Shown piece after piece: positions 53,444 to 63,198 of a DNA stretch of 64,000 nucleotides. Position 1 is the stretch's first letter, and each line of letters opens with the position of its first letter. The notes under the pieces are model-generated. The model had not been told where the DNA came from and ran no database searches. It saw only the letters and a list, made by a program, of their open reading frames with translations. The stretch lies in contig CAWJXM010000015.1 in the NCBI GenBank assembly GCA_963846635.1, forward strand, positions 1-64,000, read 5' to 3'. The translations under genes were made by a program, and so were the position numbers. The stretch is from AP-15 sp963846635 (GTDB lineage: Bacteria; Pseudomonadota; Alphaproteobacteria; ATCC43930; CGMCC-115725).

Positions 53444-53824
53444 GGCAGTCTCTCCTTGCACAGTGTGGTCACTTGTACGCGCGCGTTTTGAACCAGCCGC
53501 GTGAGAGCAGGCTGCTGAAAAAGGCAGAAGAGCCAGTGAACCCCTGCCACTCGCCGCCCTGGATCTCATTGATAATTGAAGCCCGCAACAGTGGAAAACC
53601 TTTTCAGCAGCCTAGCGGTTTCTACGCCCAAATCAGCAGAATTTCCGAAAGCTTTTCGATTTAAGAGTTCAGCCCAATTTTCTGAAGCCAGCTTCTATCG
53701 CGCAAGCGCCCGCACCGGAACCACTCAGGCCGAGTTTTCGCACGGTCTGTATGATCGAAAGTGCCTGCGCGATGATCGTAGGGGCGGTGGTTCCTGCGGG
53801 TCACCGGTTTGCAGCGCGTGAATG

Positions 53825-55114
53825 TCAGTTGGCGAGACTTGCTCTTGCGCGCGATGGTCGCATGTGCTCGCCGAGCGTGCCGCGTGTGAGCAACGCCGCC
53901 ACAGCTCCGACCAGCGCTAGCGTACCTGCGACGACAAAGGCCATGTTGAAGCTGCCGGTCGCGGCGACGACATAGCCGGTAACGATCGGCGCCAGCAGAC
54001 CGAAGGTGTTGCCGCCGAGAACAAGGAAGGCAGTCGCCCTCCCCGCATCGGCGGGCGAGCGCAGCAAGTCGCTGACCAGGGCACCGTTAGCGGCCGGTCC
54101 GATATGGGCGGACGAGACTACGATCGTGATCAAAGTGATGACCGCGGCCAGCGATTGGGCAAAGGGGATCGCCAGGCCTGCCGCCATAAAGAACAAGCTG
54201 AGGGCCACCAAATAGCGCCGGTTGCCGCCGCGCACTGCCTCGGCACTTAGCAGCCTGTCACCGGCCCAGTTGGCGACGATGCCGACCACCATGGCGGTGA
54301 GAAACGGGATCGCCGTGTAAATGCCAGAGTTGAGCATCGACAGATGCCGTGCGGTCTGCAGGTAGTTCGGCAGCCAGGAAACGTACAGGTAGCCTGTGTA
54401 GACTAGGCAGCCCTGAGAGATGAACAGACCCCACATCGCCGGGCAGCGGATCAGCCCGAGATAGCCGACACCACCATGATCCGGCGGCACGATGCCGGCA
54501 GCGCGTGTCGCGAGAATGGATTCGCGCTCGGCTTGTGGCAGCCACCGCGTTTTTTCTGGTGTCGAGACCAGCGCCAACCAAACCAGCACCCAGACAAAGC
54601 CGACTGCGCCGGTGATGATGAACGACCAGCGCCATGACAACGTCGCGATCAGCCAAGCCACGGCCGGTGCACCGAGTGCAAGCCCAAGGCTGGACCCGCC
54701 CGAGATCACGGCGATGACGGTGCCGCGCTCGGTATACGGGGACCAAGATCGGACGCTACTGTAGGAAATTGGGGCGTGGGGCGCCTCGCCGATGCCGATG
54801 CCGAGGCGTACGATCAGCATCGTCGCGAAATTGCCGACCATTCCGGTCGCCATCTGCGCCGCCGACCACACCGCGGCGGCGATCGGCGCTATGACCTGCG
54901 TACCCCAGCGGTCGATCAGCCGCCCGCCGGGCAGCATCATCAGCACATAGGCCCACAGGAACGAGGAGAACAGATAACCGAGCGCGATCGGCGACAAGCC
55001 GAATTCATGCGCGATCGGCTTGCCCGCCACCGACATATTGACGCGATCGAGATAGGCAATGCCGCTGAACAGGAACAGCAGGCAAAAGACCCAATACCGG
55101 CGATGCGTCTTCAT
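53825..55114 (-). CDS. MFS transporter, anion:cation symporter type
   Basis: A 429-residue membrane protein with about 12 hydrophobic segments. LFSGIAYLDRVNMSVAGKPI in helix 1 is characteristic of the ACS (organic anion:cation symporter) branch, and GGRLIDRWGTQVIAPIAAAV is the MFS A-motif region. It probably imports an organic acid such as a sugar acid or aromatic acid. The ATG at 55114, preceded by GAGGAGGAA, is chosen; an upstream frame extension lacks membrane character. Confidence 0.85.
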   Translation of the reverse strand: MKTHRRYWVFCLLFLFSGIAYLDRVNMSVAGKPIAHEFGLSPIALGYLFSSFLWAYVLMMLPGGRLIDRWGTQVIAPIAAAVWSAAQMATGMVGNFATMLIVRLGIGIGEAPHAPISYSSVRSWSPYTERGTVIAVISGGSSLGLALGAPAVAWLIATLSWRWSFIITGAVGFVWVLVWLALVSTPEKTRWLPQAERESILATRAAGIVPPDHGGVGYLGLIRCPAMWGLFISQGCLVYTGYLYVSWLPNYLQTARHLSMLNSGIYTAIPFLTAMVVGIVANWAGDRLLSAEAVRGGNRRYLVALSLFFMAAGLAIPFAQSLAAVITLITIVVSSAHIGPAANGALVSDLLRSPADAGRATAFLVLGGNTFGLLAPIVTGYVVAATGSFNMAFVVAGTLALVGAVAALLTRGTLGEHMRPSRARASLAN

Positions 55115-55836
55115 CAAGATGCGTTCCTCCTCTTCCTCTGAAGCTACCCACGCCGTCGTGACAGGCTGGAAACGCTGTCGGGCGCCGAGCCGCGGAGGGC
55201 CGCGGTCTGATATCGATCTTAGTGTCGACCGGCTCGCAGGGCGAACGCCGTTATCATCTACGTGATAATAGAGAGGTTTCTGTGAGATCGCGCCTCCAAA
55301 GCGGCACGATAAAGTGCGACGGCGCGATCTCATTGAAACCCGGTTGAACTAAGCGGAAGACCCGGCTGTCAGCGGGCAGTGACCGAGGGCGCGAGCGGCT
55401 CGTCGAAGGCCGGGAGCTGCAACGACGGCGAGTATGGTACGCCCGTTGAGTTTATGGGCATTGTATCTCAATAAGCCTTTAGCAAATCGACGATTATAAG
55501 AAATCGGTAGATGGGTGCACAACCAAAGGACGAACCTAGTATAAATCACCAGGACGGCCGCCGAGACATCTACGCTCGCTTCTGGCATCAGCCATAGCCA
55601 ACGGAGGGGCTTCGCTGCCGAGACACGCTGTCATGGAAGGTGTCTAAGAACACGATCGAACCACGTGGGCGATCGGCAGCGCAAGTGGCCGTACGGCGGC
55701 ACGGGCTCTGCCGAAGGCTTAGTTCAATCGGGTTGATCGCGAGCGAACCCGGCTCGACCACCCGACCATCTTGCTGGTGATAACGTCCGCAGGGCCCTTG
55801 CACGTGCGCGGCGCGGATCGGGTCACTGCTTGTCCC
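55115..55836. other. Intergenic region without a recognised gene
   Basis: About 720 bases. The first part is the upstream region of the MFS gene. No family-like frame or RNA gene was seen. Confidence 0.4.
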
Positions 55837-56168
55837 TCATGATGCGGGACTTCTGACGGCCAAACCGCGCGCGACGAGCTCGTCGAGCACGGCCTTGCCA
55901 ATTGGCCCGGAAATCTCGTCGGGTAAGGTGAGAGCGTGCCGCCAACCCCGTTCTCGTCACGAAACGTCGGCAAATCAATCAGCGTGCCGATTGGCTGAAG
56001 GCGAAGGGCGCGAACCCCGTGGAGAACCAGCACCAGGCCGTCGATGTCGATCTCGACCGAGGCGAGCGCGAAAATGCGGCCCAGTTTTACCGGCTTGATC
56101 GACAGGACCGTGATCGAGACGATGCTCGAACGGGGATCTTCAGCGTCATCGGGTAAGGATCCAGCCAC
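55837..56168 (-). pseudogene. Small hypothetical protein, frameshifted
   Basis: Codons from about 56168 encode VSITVLSIKPVKLGRIFALA followed by SVEIDIDGLVLVLHGVRALR and IDLPTFRDENGVGGTLS, a beta-rich domain faintly like SpoVG-type proteins. One missing base near 55928 moves the natural end (PDEISGPIGKAVLDELVARG, then LAVRSPAS) to another frame that stops at 55837. It is similar in plan to conserved alphaproteobacterial hypothetical proteins; function is unknown. Confidence 0.55.
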
Positions 56169-56454
56169 CGACGGATCCCGCCGGGAGGAGAGGCGCTTGG
56201 CGATTTGATCTGACGGTTGCGGAGCCGGCCATTGCTACTCCTGCAGATCAGCCACTCGCCCAGCACTCGCATTCTAAGGCTCGCGGCAAGGCCGACGACC
56301 CAACAGTACGCAGACGGCAACAGCCGGTTCATGCTGCATGAACGGCGGCCCCGCACTTGCCCCTAACCGTGCGCTGGCCGCACCTGCGGGCATTCGGTGA
56401 TGCGTTCGCTTTGGCAATCTGCGACACTGTGACCGCTTGGGGAGGAGGGGCGTC

Positions 56455-57747
56455 ATGCGGTTTGCCTTTAACGGACGCGCCACCCGGAATTTCCTCGGCC
56501 TCCTGGTGCTGATGCACTTCGTCCTGTTTGTCGACCGCGTCAACCTGGCCGCCGCCGCACCGGTAATGCAGAAGGACCTCGGCCTCAGCAACATTGCGCT
56601 CGGCATTGCCTTCTCGGCCTTCAACTATTCCTATGCCCCGTTTCAGCTGGTCGGGGGCTGGTTTGCCGATCGTTTTGGCGCGCGCCGCACGCTGACGGTC
56701 TGCGGCTTGTGGTGGTCATTGACCACCATCGTGACCGCGGCGGTGACCGGGCTGGTTTCGCTGTTTGCCGTACGCTGCGTGCTCGGCATGGGCGAGGGCG
56801 CCACCTTGCCGGCGGCCAATCGCGCGCTCTCGAAATGGACCGGGCTTGCGGCGCGCGGCACCGCGATCGGCGTCACCCATGCCGCCGGGCGTGTCGGCGC
56901 GGCCGCGGCGGCGCCGCTCGTCGTCTTTCTGATCACCTGGTTCTCGTGGCGGTTTTCGTTTGTCGCGCTCGGCACTCTGTCGGCGTTTTGGGCGGCCCTG
57001 TGGTGGTGGAAGTTTCACGAGGATCCACGCCAGCATCCAGCCATCACCAGCGCCGAGCTGGCCGAATTACCGGCCGCCGATCCCGCCACCCGGAACGGTT
57101 CCGGCCCGGTGCCATGGCGGCGTCTCGTCCCGCGCATGATGCCGATGATGATCATCTATTTCTGCCAGGGCTGGACCGGCTGGCTCTATGTCACCTGGAT
57201 GCCCTCCCTGTTCCAGAAAAATTACGGCCTTGATCTGAAGAAATCGTCGCTGTTTTACGCGGCGATGCTGCTCAGCGGGATGATCGCCGAGTTGGTCGGC
57301 GGGGTGGTCACCGACTATCTGCTGCGCCGTACCCGGAGTGTCCAAATCGCGCGCTCGCTGCAGATCGCCGTTGTCTGGTCGCTCGCCGTGACGGCGCTGG
57401 TGCCGGCAATCCTCATCCATGATCTGACTGTCGGGCTGGCGGGCTTCACCCTCACCTTATTCTTCATGGGGATGGCGGGGGCGCCGCTGTGGGCGGCAGC
57501 GATCGACATCGCGCCCAATTACGCTGGCTCGTCAACCGCACTGATGAACGGTGCAGGTGCGGTCGCCGGCATCATGTCGCCGGTTGTCTTCGGCTGGATC
57601 CTGACGCGGACCGGCAGCTGGACGACGCCGTTTGCCTTCTCCGTCGCTCTGTTGCTGTTCGCTATCGTCATGACCAACTGGATCCGACCGGACCGCCCGA
57701 TCGCGGCTGTTCCCCATATTGGCGATTTGGCCGTGGCGGGCGAATAG
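56455..57747 (+). CDS. MFS transporter
   Basis: A 430-residue transporter with 12 predicted membrane segments. FVLFVDRVNLAAAAPVMQKD is the helix-1 D-R-x-N motif of the ACS group, and GGWFADRFGARRTLTVCGLW is the A-motif. VLGMGEGATLPAANRALSKW also fits ACS transporters. It probably takes up an organic anion. The ATG at 56455 follows GGGGAGGAGG. It lies upstream of a second, frameshifted MFS gene on the same strand. Confidence 0.85.
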   Translation: MRFAFNGRATRNFLGLLVLMHFVLFVDRVNLAAAAPVMQKDLGLSNIALGIAFSAFNYSYAPFQLVGGWFADRFGARRTLTVCGLWWSLTTIVTAAVTGLVSLFAVRCVLGMGEGATLPAANRALSKWTGLAARGTAIGVTHAAGRVGAAAAAPLVVFLITWFSWRFSFVALGTLSAFWAALWWWKFHEDPRQHPAITSAELAELPAADPATRNGSGPVPWRRLVPRMMPMMIIYFCQGWTGWLYVTWMPSLFQKNYGLDLKKSSLFYAAMLLSGMIAELVGGVVTDYLLRRTRSVQIARSLQIAVVWSLAVTALVPAILIHDLTVGLAGFTLTLFFMGMAGAPLWAAAIDIAPNYAGSSTALMNGAGAVAGIMSPVVFGWILTRTGSWTTPFAFSVALLLFAIVMTNWIRPDRPIAAVPHIGDLAVAGE

Positions 57748-57921
57748 AGCCAACCTCTCAAATAGCGGAGATCAACGCATCATCCCTTATGTAAGGGGCG
57801 GGACGTCGTAACAAGCGAGCGTCATAGGGTCGGCGATCATGCAGTCGCCGGCGGTGCACGACAGGGCTGCTGTCCGGTTTCCATCGAGCGCCGAGAGGGT
57901 GAATGGGGTTAATCTCTCTCC

Positions 57922-59155
57922 ATGCGCAGTTTGCGGTCGCGACTCCCGGCTTCACTCTACGTCGCCGGACCCTTCGCCCAGGGCTACACACAGTTCTATG
58001 ACTTCCTGATCCCGCTTTATGGGCTCTCGCTCGGTATGAGCGCGAGCAAGATCGGCATGCTCGTCGGCGGACGCTCGTTGCTAGCCGTGTTCCTGTCGAT
58101 CCATGTCGGGGTGCTAATGGACCGATTTGGCACCCGCCGGGTGACTTTGTTCTTTATCTGGACGGCGATGGCCTTGGCCCCGGTCTTCCCACTGCTGCCG
58201 TGGTTCTGGCCATTGCTGCTGCAGCAGATCATCAATGGCGGGGCGCTGCAATTTTGCCTGGTCGGGCTCGCAGACCTTGATCGCCCAATTGGCCGAAGGC
58301 GAGGCCGAATATCTCGGCCGGTTCAGCTTCTTTGCGCGCTTTGGGACGACCATGGCGCCGATGATTGCTGGTGCGGCGTGGGATATCGGCGGCGCCTGGC
58401 CCGCCTATGCACTCGGCTTCGCCTGGGGCATCGCGTTGACGCTGACCTTGCTGCGCACCCCCGAAGCGCCGATTGCCGTAGGCGATGGTCGCGATCCGCG
58501 CCGACGCACGCGGATCCGATTGATCGATGTACTCCCCCGATTGTCGGACTATGTGCGCTGCTTTACGCTGATGGCGATCCCGGCGGTGGCAACCACGATG
58601 GCAATTATCTTTCTGCGCACCGCCACCAATGGCGTGCAGAGCTCGCTTTACGTCCTTTATTTGAAAGGGGTCGGGCTGACCGGCATATCGATCGGCATCT
58701 TGTTTGCTGCGATCGAGATAACCAGCGGCCTCGGCTCGCTGTTCGCCGGGCGTGTGATGCGGCTCGGCGATCCGCAGCGCACGATGCTGAGCGGCACAGT
58801 TTTGTCGATCCTACTGATTTGCGTGACGCCGTTTTTCGGCGGCATTTTCGCCCTGCTCTTGGCGGCGCAGGCGTCACGCGGCTGGTTGCAAGGGGTCGTC
58901 CAACCGATGATGTTCTCGGTGCAGGCGAAAGCCGTCGGTCCGCACCGTCAGGGTTCGGTCGTGGGCCTGCGGCAGACGATGAACCGACTGGCGGCAATCG
59001 TAATCCCACCGGTAATGGGTGCTATAGCCGATCATTGGGGCGCTGCCCGAAGCTTTGTCATTCTCGGCGCTATTCTGATAATGTTATGCGCTCCAGTCAC
59101 CCTGATCACCCGCCGAGCGGCGCAGACGCAGCAAATCAGACAGAGCCCATCTTAA
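57922..59155 (+). pseudogene. MFS transporter, frameshifted
   Basis: The first 115 codons (GPFAQGYTQFYDFLIPLYGL, then LMDRFGTRRVTLFFIWTAMA) encode helices 1-4. A one-base shift near 58262 moves the remainder (SGSQTLIAQLAEGEAEYLGR onward, with RFGTTMAPMIAGAAWDIGG and the C-terminal six helices) to the next frame, ending at 59155. A single correction would restore a roughly 410-residue transporter. The gene ends three bases before IS982. Confidence 0.8.
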
Positions 59156-59157
59156 CG

Positions 59158-60151
59158 AACCCGAACTATGGATAAGGGTTGAGGGGCTTCCCAAAGAACC
59201 AAGGCTTTGACAGCATCGGCTTACGAACACTGAGCGTCAAACCCGGGTCTGGAGAGCCCCCTCAATGGCGATCGATATCACAGCGCTGTATTGCTGTCTC
59301 GATGACTTCTGCAAGCTGTTCGCAGACTGGGAAGCGCACCGGTTGCTCCCGTCGGAGCCGTCCCGGCAGCGCCCAGGCAAGCTGTCGCGCGCCGCGATGC
59401 TGTTCATTGTGGTGCTGTTTCACCTCTCGCCGTTCAAGCACTTCAAGGCATTCTACTGCTACGGGATCGGCCAGCAGTATCGCGCCTGCTTTGGCGATCT
59501 GCCGCACTATGACCGCTTCGTCAGCCTGATGCCGCGGCTGTTCGTCCCTCTGATGGTGCTGCTGCACAGCCTCAGCGGCGAGCCGAGCGGCGTCGACTTC
59601 GCTGATTCAACCAAGCTCGCCGTCTGCCACAATCGCCGCATTCACCGCCATAAGGTGTTCGAGGGCCTCGCCGCACGCGGCAAGACCAGCATGGGCTGGT
59701 TCGACGGCCTCAAGCTGCACTTCGTGATCAACCACAAAGGCCAGATCATGGCGCTGAAAATCACCCCCGGCAACACCGCCGACAGCACCGTGCTCGACGC
59801 GATGACCCAGCACCTGGCCGGCACCCTCTACGCCGACAAGGGCTACATCGGCCGCGAACTCTTCAGCAAACTCTGGCAGCGGGGCTTGCACCTCATCACC
59901 AGCATCCGGCGCACCATGCGGACCGATCTCATGCCGCTGGCCGATAAGATCATGCTGCGCAAGCGCGTCCTCATCGAGACCGTACTCGATACTCTGAAAT
60001 CCGAAATGGGGCTTGAGCATTCACGCCACAGGTCGGTGATCAACGCCATGGTCCATATCCTGTCCTGCCGCGTCGCCTACGCTTTCAGGCCGGGCAAGCC
60101 TTCCATCTCGCTCACAAGCCAACGCCTCGAGGCGTATCCGTAGTTGGGGTT
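59158..60151 (+). mobile_element. IS982-family element
   Basis: Terminal repeats match: AACCCGAACTATGGATAAG on the left and, read inward from about 60151, AACCCCAACTACGGATACG. The element of about 990 bp holds one complete transposase. A target duplication could not be fixed by eye. Confidence 0.8.
59265..60143 (+). CDS. IS982-family transposase, intact
   Basis: A 292-residue DDE transposase starting MAIDITALYCCLDDFCKLF. LHSLSGEPSGVDFADSTKLA carries the first Asp, LAGTLYADKGYIGRELFSKL the second, and RVLIETVLDTLKSEMGLEHS the Glu. Length and order are those of IS982. It appears functional. Confidence 0.9.
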   Translation: MAIDITALYCCLDDFCKLFADWEAHRLLPSEPSRQRPGKLSRAAMLFIVVLFHLSPFKHFKAFYCYGIGQQYRACFGDLPHYDRFVSLMPRLFVPLMVLLHSLSGEPSGVDFADSTKLAVCHNRRIHRHKVFEGLAARGKTSMGWFDGLKLHFVINHKGQIMALKITPGNTADSTVLDAMTQHLAGTLYADKGYIGRELFSKLWQRGLHLITSIRRTMRTDLMPLADKIMLRKRVLIETVLDTLKSEMGLEHSRHRSVINAMVHILSCRVAYAFRPGKPSISLTSQRLEAYP

Positions 60152-60364
60152 AACTAAGTGCGCCGCCCAAGGATCGGTTTCATTCGACTGAGCTGGTTCT
60201 CCGATCTACCGGCAAGATCGGGGGACAACAAAAGCCGATCGCCTCGCCTGTTCTAGATAATTTGCAAAATGACACGGTGCCTGCTCAGGTTAGGATGCAT
60301 GTATCAATTTTGCTTCGACACGGCGCTCCTTGGCATGGGGAAGCGGCCTTGAGGGAGAAACCGA

Positions 60365-61259
60365 ATGCTCACAGCTGCACAGCGCGCCGCCTATGATCAG
60401 GACGGCTTTATCGTCGTCCCTGATGTCTTCTCGGCTGAGGATATCGCGGAGCTGCGTCGGGTGACCGACGAGTTCGTTGCCGCGTCGGCGGCGGTGATCG
60501 CCAACAACTCGATTTATGACCTCGAGGACACGCACTCGGCGGACGAGCCGCGGGTGCGCCGGCTGAAGGCACCACATGCGATTCACCCGGTCTACATGCG
60601 CGCCAGCCGCAACCCCAAGATCGTTGAACTGCTGACCGATCTGTGGGGCAGCCTGCGTTTCGATACCGGCAAGCTCAACATGAAGTCGGCCGGCTATGGC
60701 GCGCCGATCGAATGGCACCAGGATTGGGCGTTCTATCCGCATACCAACGAGGATCTTGCCGCGGTCGGCATCATGATCGACGACGTTGACATGGAAAACG
60801 GTCCGATGATGGTCGTGCCGGGCAGCCACAAGGGGCCGATCTACGACCATCATGGCCCGGACGGACGTTTCTGTGGCGCGATCGACCCGGAAAATTGCGG
60901 ACATCGACCTGTCGGCCGCCGTGCCGTGCCTTGGCAAGGCCGGCTCGATCACGATCCACCATGTCCGCGCGGTACACGGCTCGGCGACCAATTTCTCGGG
61001 GCGGTCCCGCCGCTTCCTGCTGTATCAGTATCGCGCCGCCGATGCCTGGCCGCTGCTCGGGCTCAAAGAGGGCATCGAGAAATTCAATGAGCAGCTGATT
61101 GTCGGTGAGCCGAGCCTCGCGCCGCGACTGGTGCCGCTGCCAGTGCGGATGCCGCTACCGCCGGCCGAGTATCAGGGCTCAATCTACGAGAACCAGCGCG
61201 CCGCCGTCCGCCGCTATTTCGCGACCCTCAACGAGGCTCCCCGCATCGCTGCAGAGTAG
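60365..61259 (+). pseudogene. Phytanoyl-CoA dioxygenase (PhyH) family protein, frameshifted
   Basis: The N-terminal part has QRAAYDQDGFIVVPDVFSAE and IEWHQDWAFYPHTNEDLAAV, with the HxD iron ligands of Fe(II)/2-oxoglutarate oxygenases. MMVVPGSHKGPIYDHH follows. A missing A in the AAAA run near 60889 shifts the frame; the continuation (IADIDLSAAVPCLGKAGSIT, IHHVRAVHGSATNFSGRSRR with the distal His and the 2-oxoglutarate-binding Arg) is in the next frame to 61259. The corrected protein would be about 298 residues. Confidence 0.8.
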
Positions 61260-61434
61260 TCGGGGACGCCAGCGTCGGTAGCGCACCAGGCGAGGATTGT
61301 CGCTACCGACATGATCGACCGGCGATAGCGGTGCGAGAGGAGCCTCGTCGAGCAATCAGCCGGGCGCCACTTATTGTTCAAAATTTCTGCGCCAGATAAT
61401 TTTCAAAAATGACAATCTTGGCAGTCACGTAGGT

Positions 61435-62664
61435 CTATAACGGTGCGGCTTCCGGTGTGCGCACGTGCTCAGACCGCATTCCGACACCTATCAACCGGGC
61501 CGGAATGCGGCGCAGGACCGGAAAGATACCAAAGAGCTTAAAGAACAGCGGCGGCTTTGGCCGCTGCCGGCTTGCCAGAACGCGGCTGATGATCCGTTTC
61601 TGGATGGTGAGCTGCAGCCACTGGGTAAAGCGCACAGGCAGCGCGCGGCGCTTCTGGATGGCCCGAAGATCGTTGTCGGTTACTGTGCCGCTGCGGAGCG
61701 GATTAGCAAGCCGGTTGGCGGCGGCAACTGCGTCCTGCACCGCCATGTTTATTCCCACGCCGCCGATCGGCGACATCGCGTGCGCCGCATCGCCGATGCA
61801 GATCAGCCCAGGCCGCCACCATTTTCGCAGGCGATCGACCGTGACGCTGAGAAGCTTGACATCATCCCAGCTCTCCAATTCGCCGACACGATCGGCCAGA
61901 AACGGTGACATTTCGATGACCCGCTTGCGGAAAGCCTCGAGGCCCTCCGCCTTCACACGCTCAATTCCACCTTTGGGAATGACATAAGCGCACTGCCAAT
62001 AATCGCCGCGATCGAGCATGACCATCAGCTTGCCGGCTTCGATATGGCCGAACGTATCGGTGCTGTCGCTCTGCTTGCGCGACATGCGAAACCACAGCAC
62101 GTCCATCGGTGCGCCGTAGTCGTCGCTTTCGAAACCGGCTTTCTCGCGCACCGTCGAATGACGTCCGTCACAACCGACCACCAGTTGCGCTCGGATCGTG
62201 AGCGTGCCGTCCGGCGTCGTCGCGCGCAGCCCTACGATCCGCCCGTCTTCTTCGACCAGGTCTGTCGCCTCGGCGTTCATGCGCAAGTCGAAGGTTTTGT
62301 AGCGCGTACCTTGCTGAGCCAGGAAGTTGAGGAAGTCCCATTGCGGCATCAGGGCGATGAACTTGCAATGCGTTGGTACATGGCGGAAATCTACCATCTC
62401 AAGGTGCTCGGCGCCGACCTGACCGGTGAGCGTCTCGACCTTCTGATGCGGCAGCTTCAGGAACTCATCGATCAGACCCAGCTCGTACACCAGCTCAAGG
62501 GTCGAAGGATGGACCGTGTCGCCGCGGAAATCGCGGAAGAAATCCGCGTGTTTTTCCAGCACCACAACGTCAACGCCGGCGCGCGCCAGTAGAAATCCAA
62601 GCACCATTCCAGCGGGGCCGCCGCCGGCGACGCAGCATTGTGTGATGATCGTTAAATCAGCCAT
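61435..62664 (-). CDS. FAD-dependent monooxygenase (FAD_binding_3 family)
   Basis: A 409-residue flavoprotein of the p-hydroxybenzoate-hydroxylase/UbiH type. The N-terminal dinucleotide fold has VAGGGPAGMVLGFLLARAG (GxGxxG at 14-19). LVVGCDGRHSTVREKAGF is the DG motif, and GLICIGDAAHAMSPIGGVGI the GD motif contacting FAD ribitol. It hydroxylates an aromatic or related compound using NAD(P)H and O2. Length is typical. It converges with the PhyH-like gene; with the hydrolase and MFS genes it suggests a degradative region. Confidence 0.9.
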   Translation of the reverse strand: MADLTIITQCCVAGGGPAGMVLGFLLARAGVDVVVLEKHADFFRDFRGDTVHPSTLELVYELGLIDEFLKLPHQKVETLTGQVGAEHLEMVDFRHVPTHCKFIALMPQWDFLNFLAQQGTRYKTFDLRMNAEATDLVEEDGRIVGLRATTPDGTLTIRAQLVVGCDGRHSTVREKAGFESDDYGAPMDVLWFRMSRKQSDSTDTFGHIEAGKLMVMLDRGDYWQCAYVIPKGGIERVKAEGLEAFRKRVIEMSPFLADRVGELESWDDVKLLSVTVDRLRKWWRPGLICIGDAAHAMSPIGGVGINMAVQDAVAAANRLANPLRSGTVTDNDLRAIQKRRALPVRFTQWLQLTIQKRIISRVLASRQRPKPPLFFKLFGIFPVLRRIPARLIGVGMRSEHVRTPEAAPL

Positions 62665-62829
62665 TGCTACTATATGTGGATTTCAAAGAAGATTCCCGGG
62701 GCTGTAGCCCTTAATTCGACGAGATGACCCGTATTCTCCACAAGCAGGATGAGGATTGCCGTAGCGATAATGAAACCCTGTTCTGCAAGCCCAACCGCAA
62801 GAATCCGAAGCTGACCGTCAGTGTAAAAA

Positions 62830-62848
62830 GCCCCGCTTGAAGCGGGGC
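62830..62848 (-). terminator. Intrinsic terminator
   Basis: On the minus strand a 9-bp perfect stem (GCCCCGCTT and complement) is followed by five T residues. It lies 27 bases after the stop of the small gene at 62876. Confidence 0.85.
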
Positions 62849-62875
62849 CCGCGCTCTGCGAACAGAACGGTTCAG

Positions 62876-63121
62876 TCAGCGCTTGTTGTCGCGGTGCTGA
62901 TCGTCGGCACGGCCAGCTTCCACCGCGATTTCGGTGTGATGCTCCTTGTTCTCGTCCGGCACATCGCGCCCCACCGTGCCGCCGGGTTTGACGTCGGACT
63001 GGCGCGCGTGCTGGAGGTTCTCTTCGCTGCCATGGCGCTCGCCGATCTTCCCGGTCATGTCACGCTGCACTTTCGGCTCCATCTCGCGCCGCGAGGTGCG
63101 GGATTGTTCCTGGTCTGCCAT
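62876..63121 (-). CDS. Small hydrophilic hypothetical protein
   Basis: An 81-residue, highly charged protein (MADQEQSRTSRREMEPKVQR...) with many Asp, Glu, Arg, His and Gln, no hydrophobic core, and a run of Gly-rich turns (KPGGTVGRDVPDENKEHH). It is probably disordered and might be stress-related, but no family was recognised. I chose the ATG at 63121 because AGCTTGATC..., including a GGGAG upstream, precedes it. A strong terminator follows, supporting a real transcript. Confidence 0.55.
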   Translation of the reverse strand: MADQEQSRTSRREMEPKVQRDMTGKIGERHGSEENLQHARQSDVKPGGTVGRDVPDENKEHHTEIAVEAGRADDQHRDNKR

Positions 63122-63198
63122 GATCAAGCTCCCACTAGTTTCACTTCTCGCCGCCATCCTCGGGATGGCGTTCAGTAAGGGAAACCCCTTGCAGTTAG

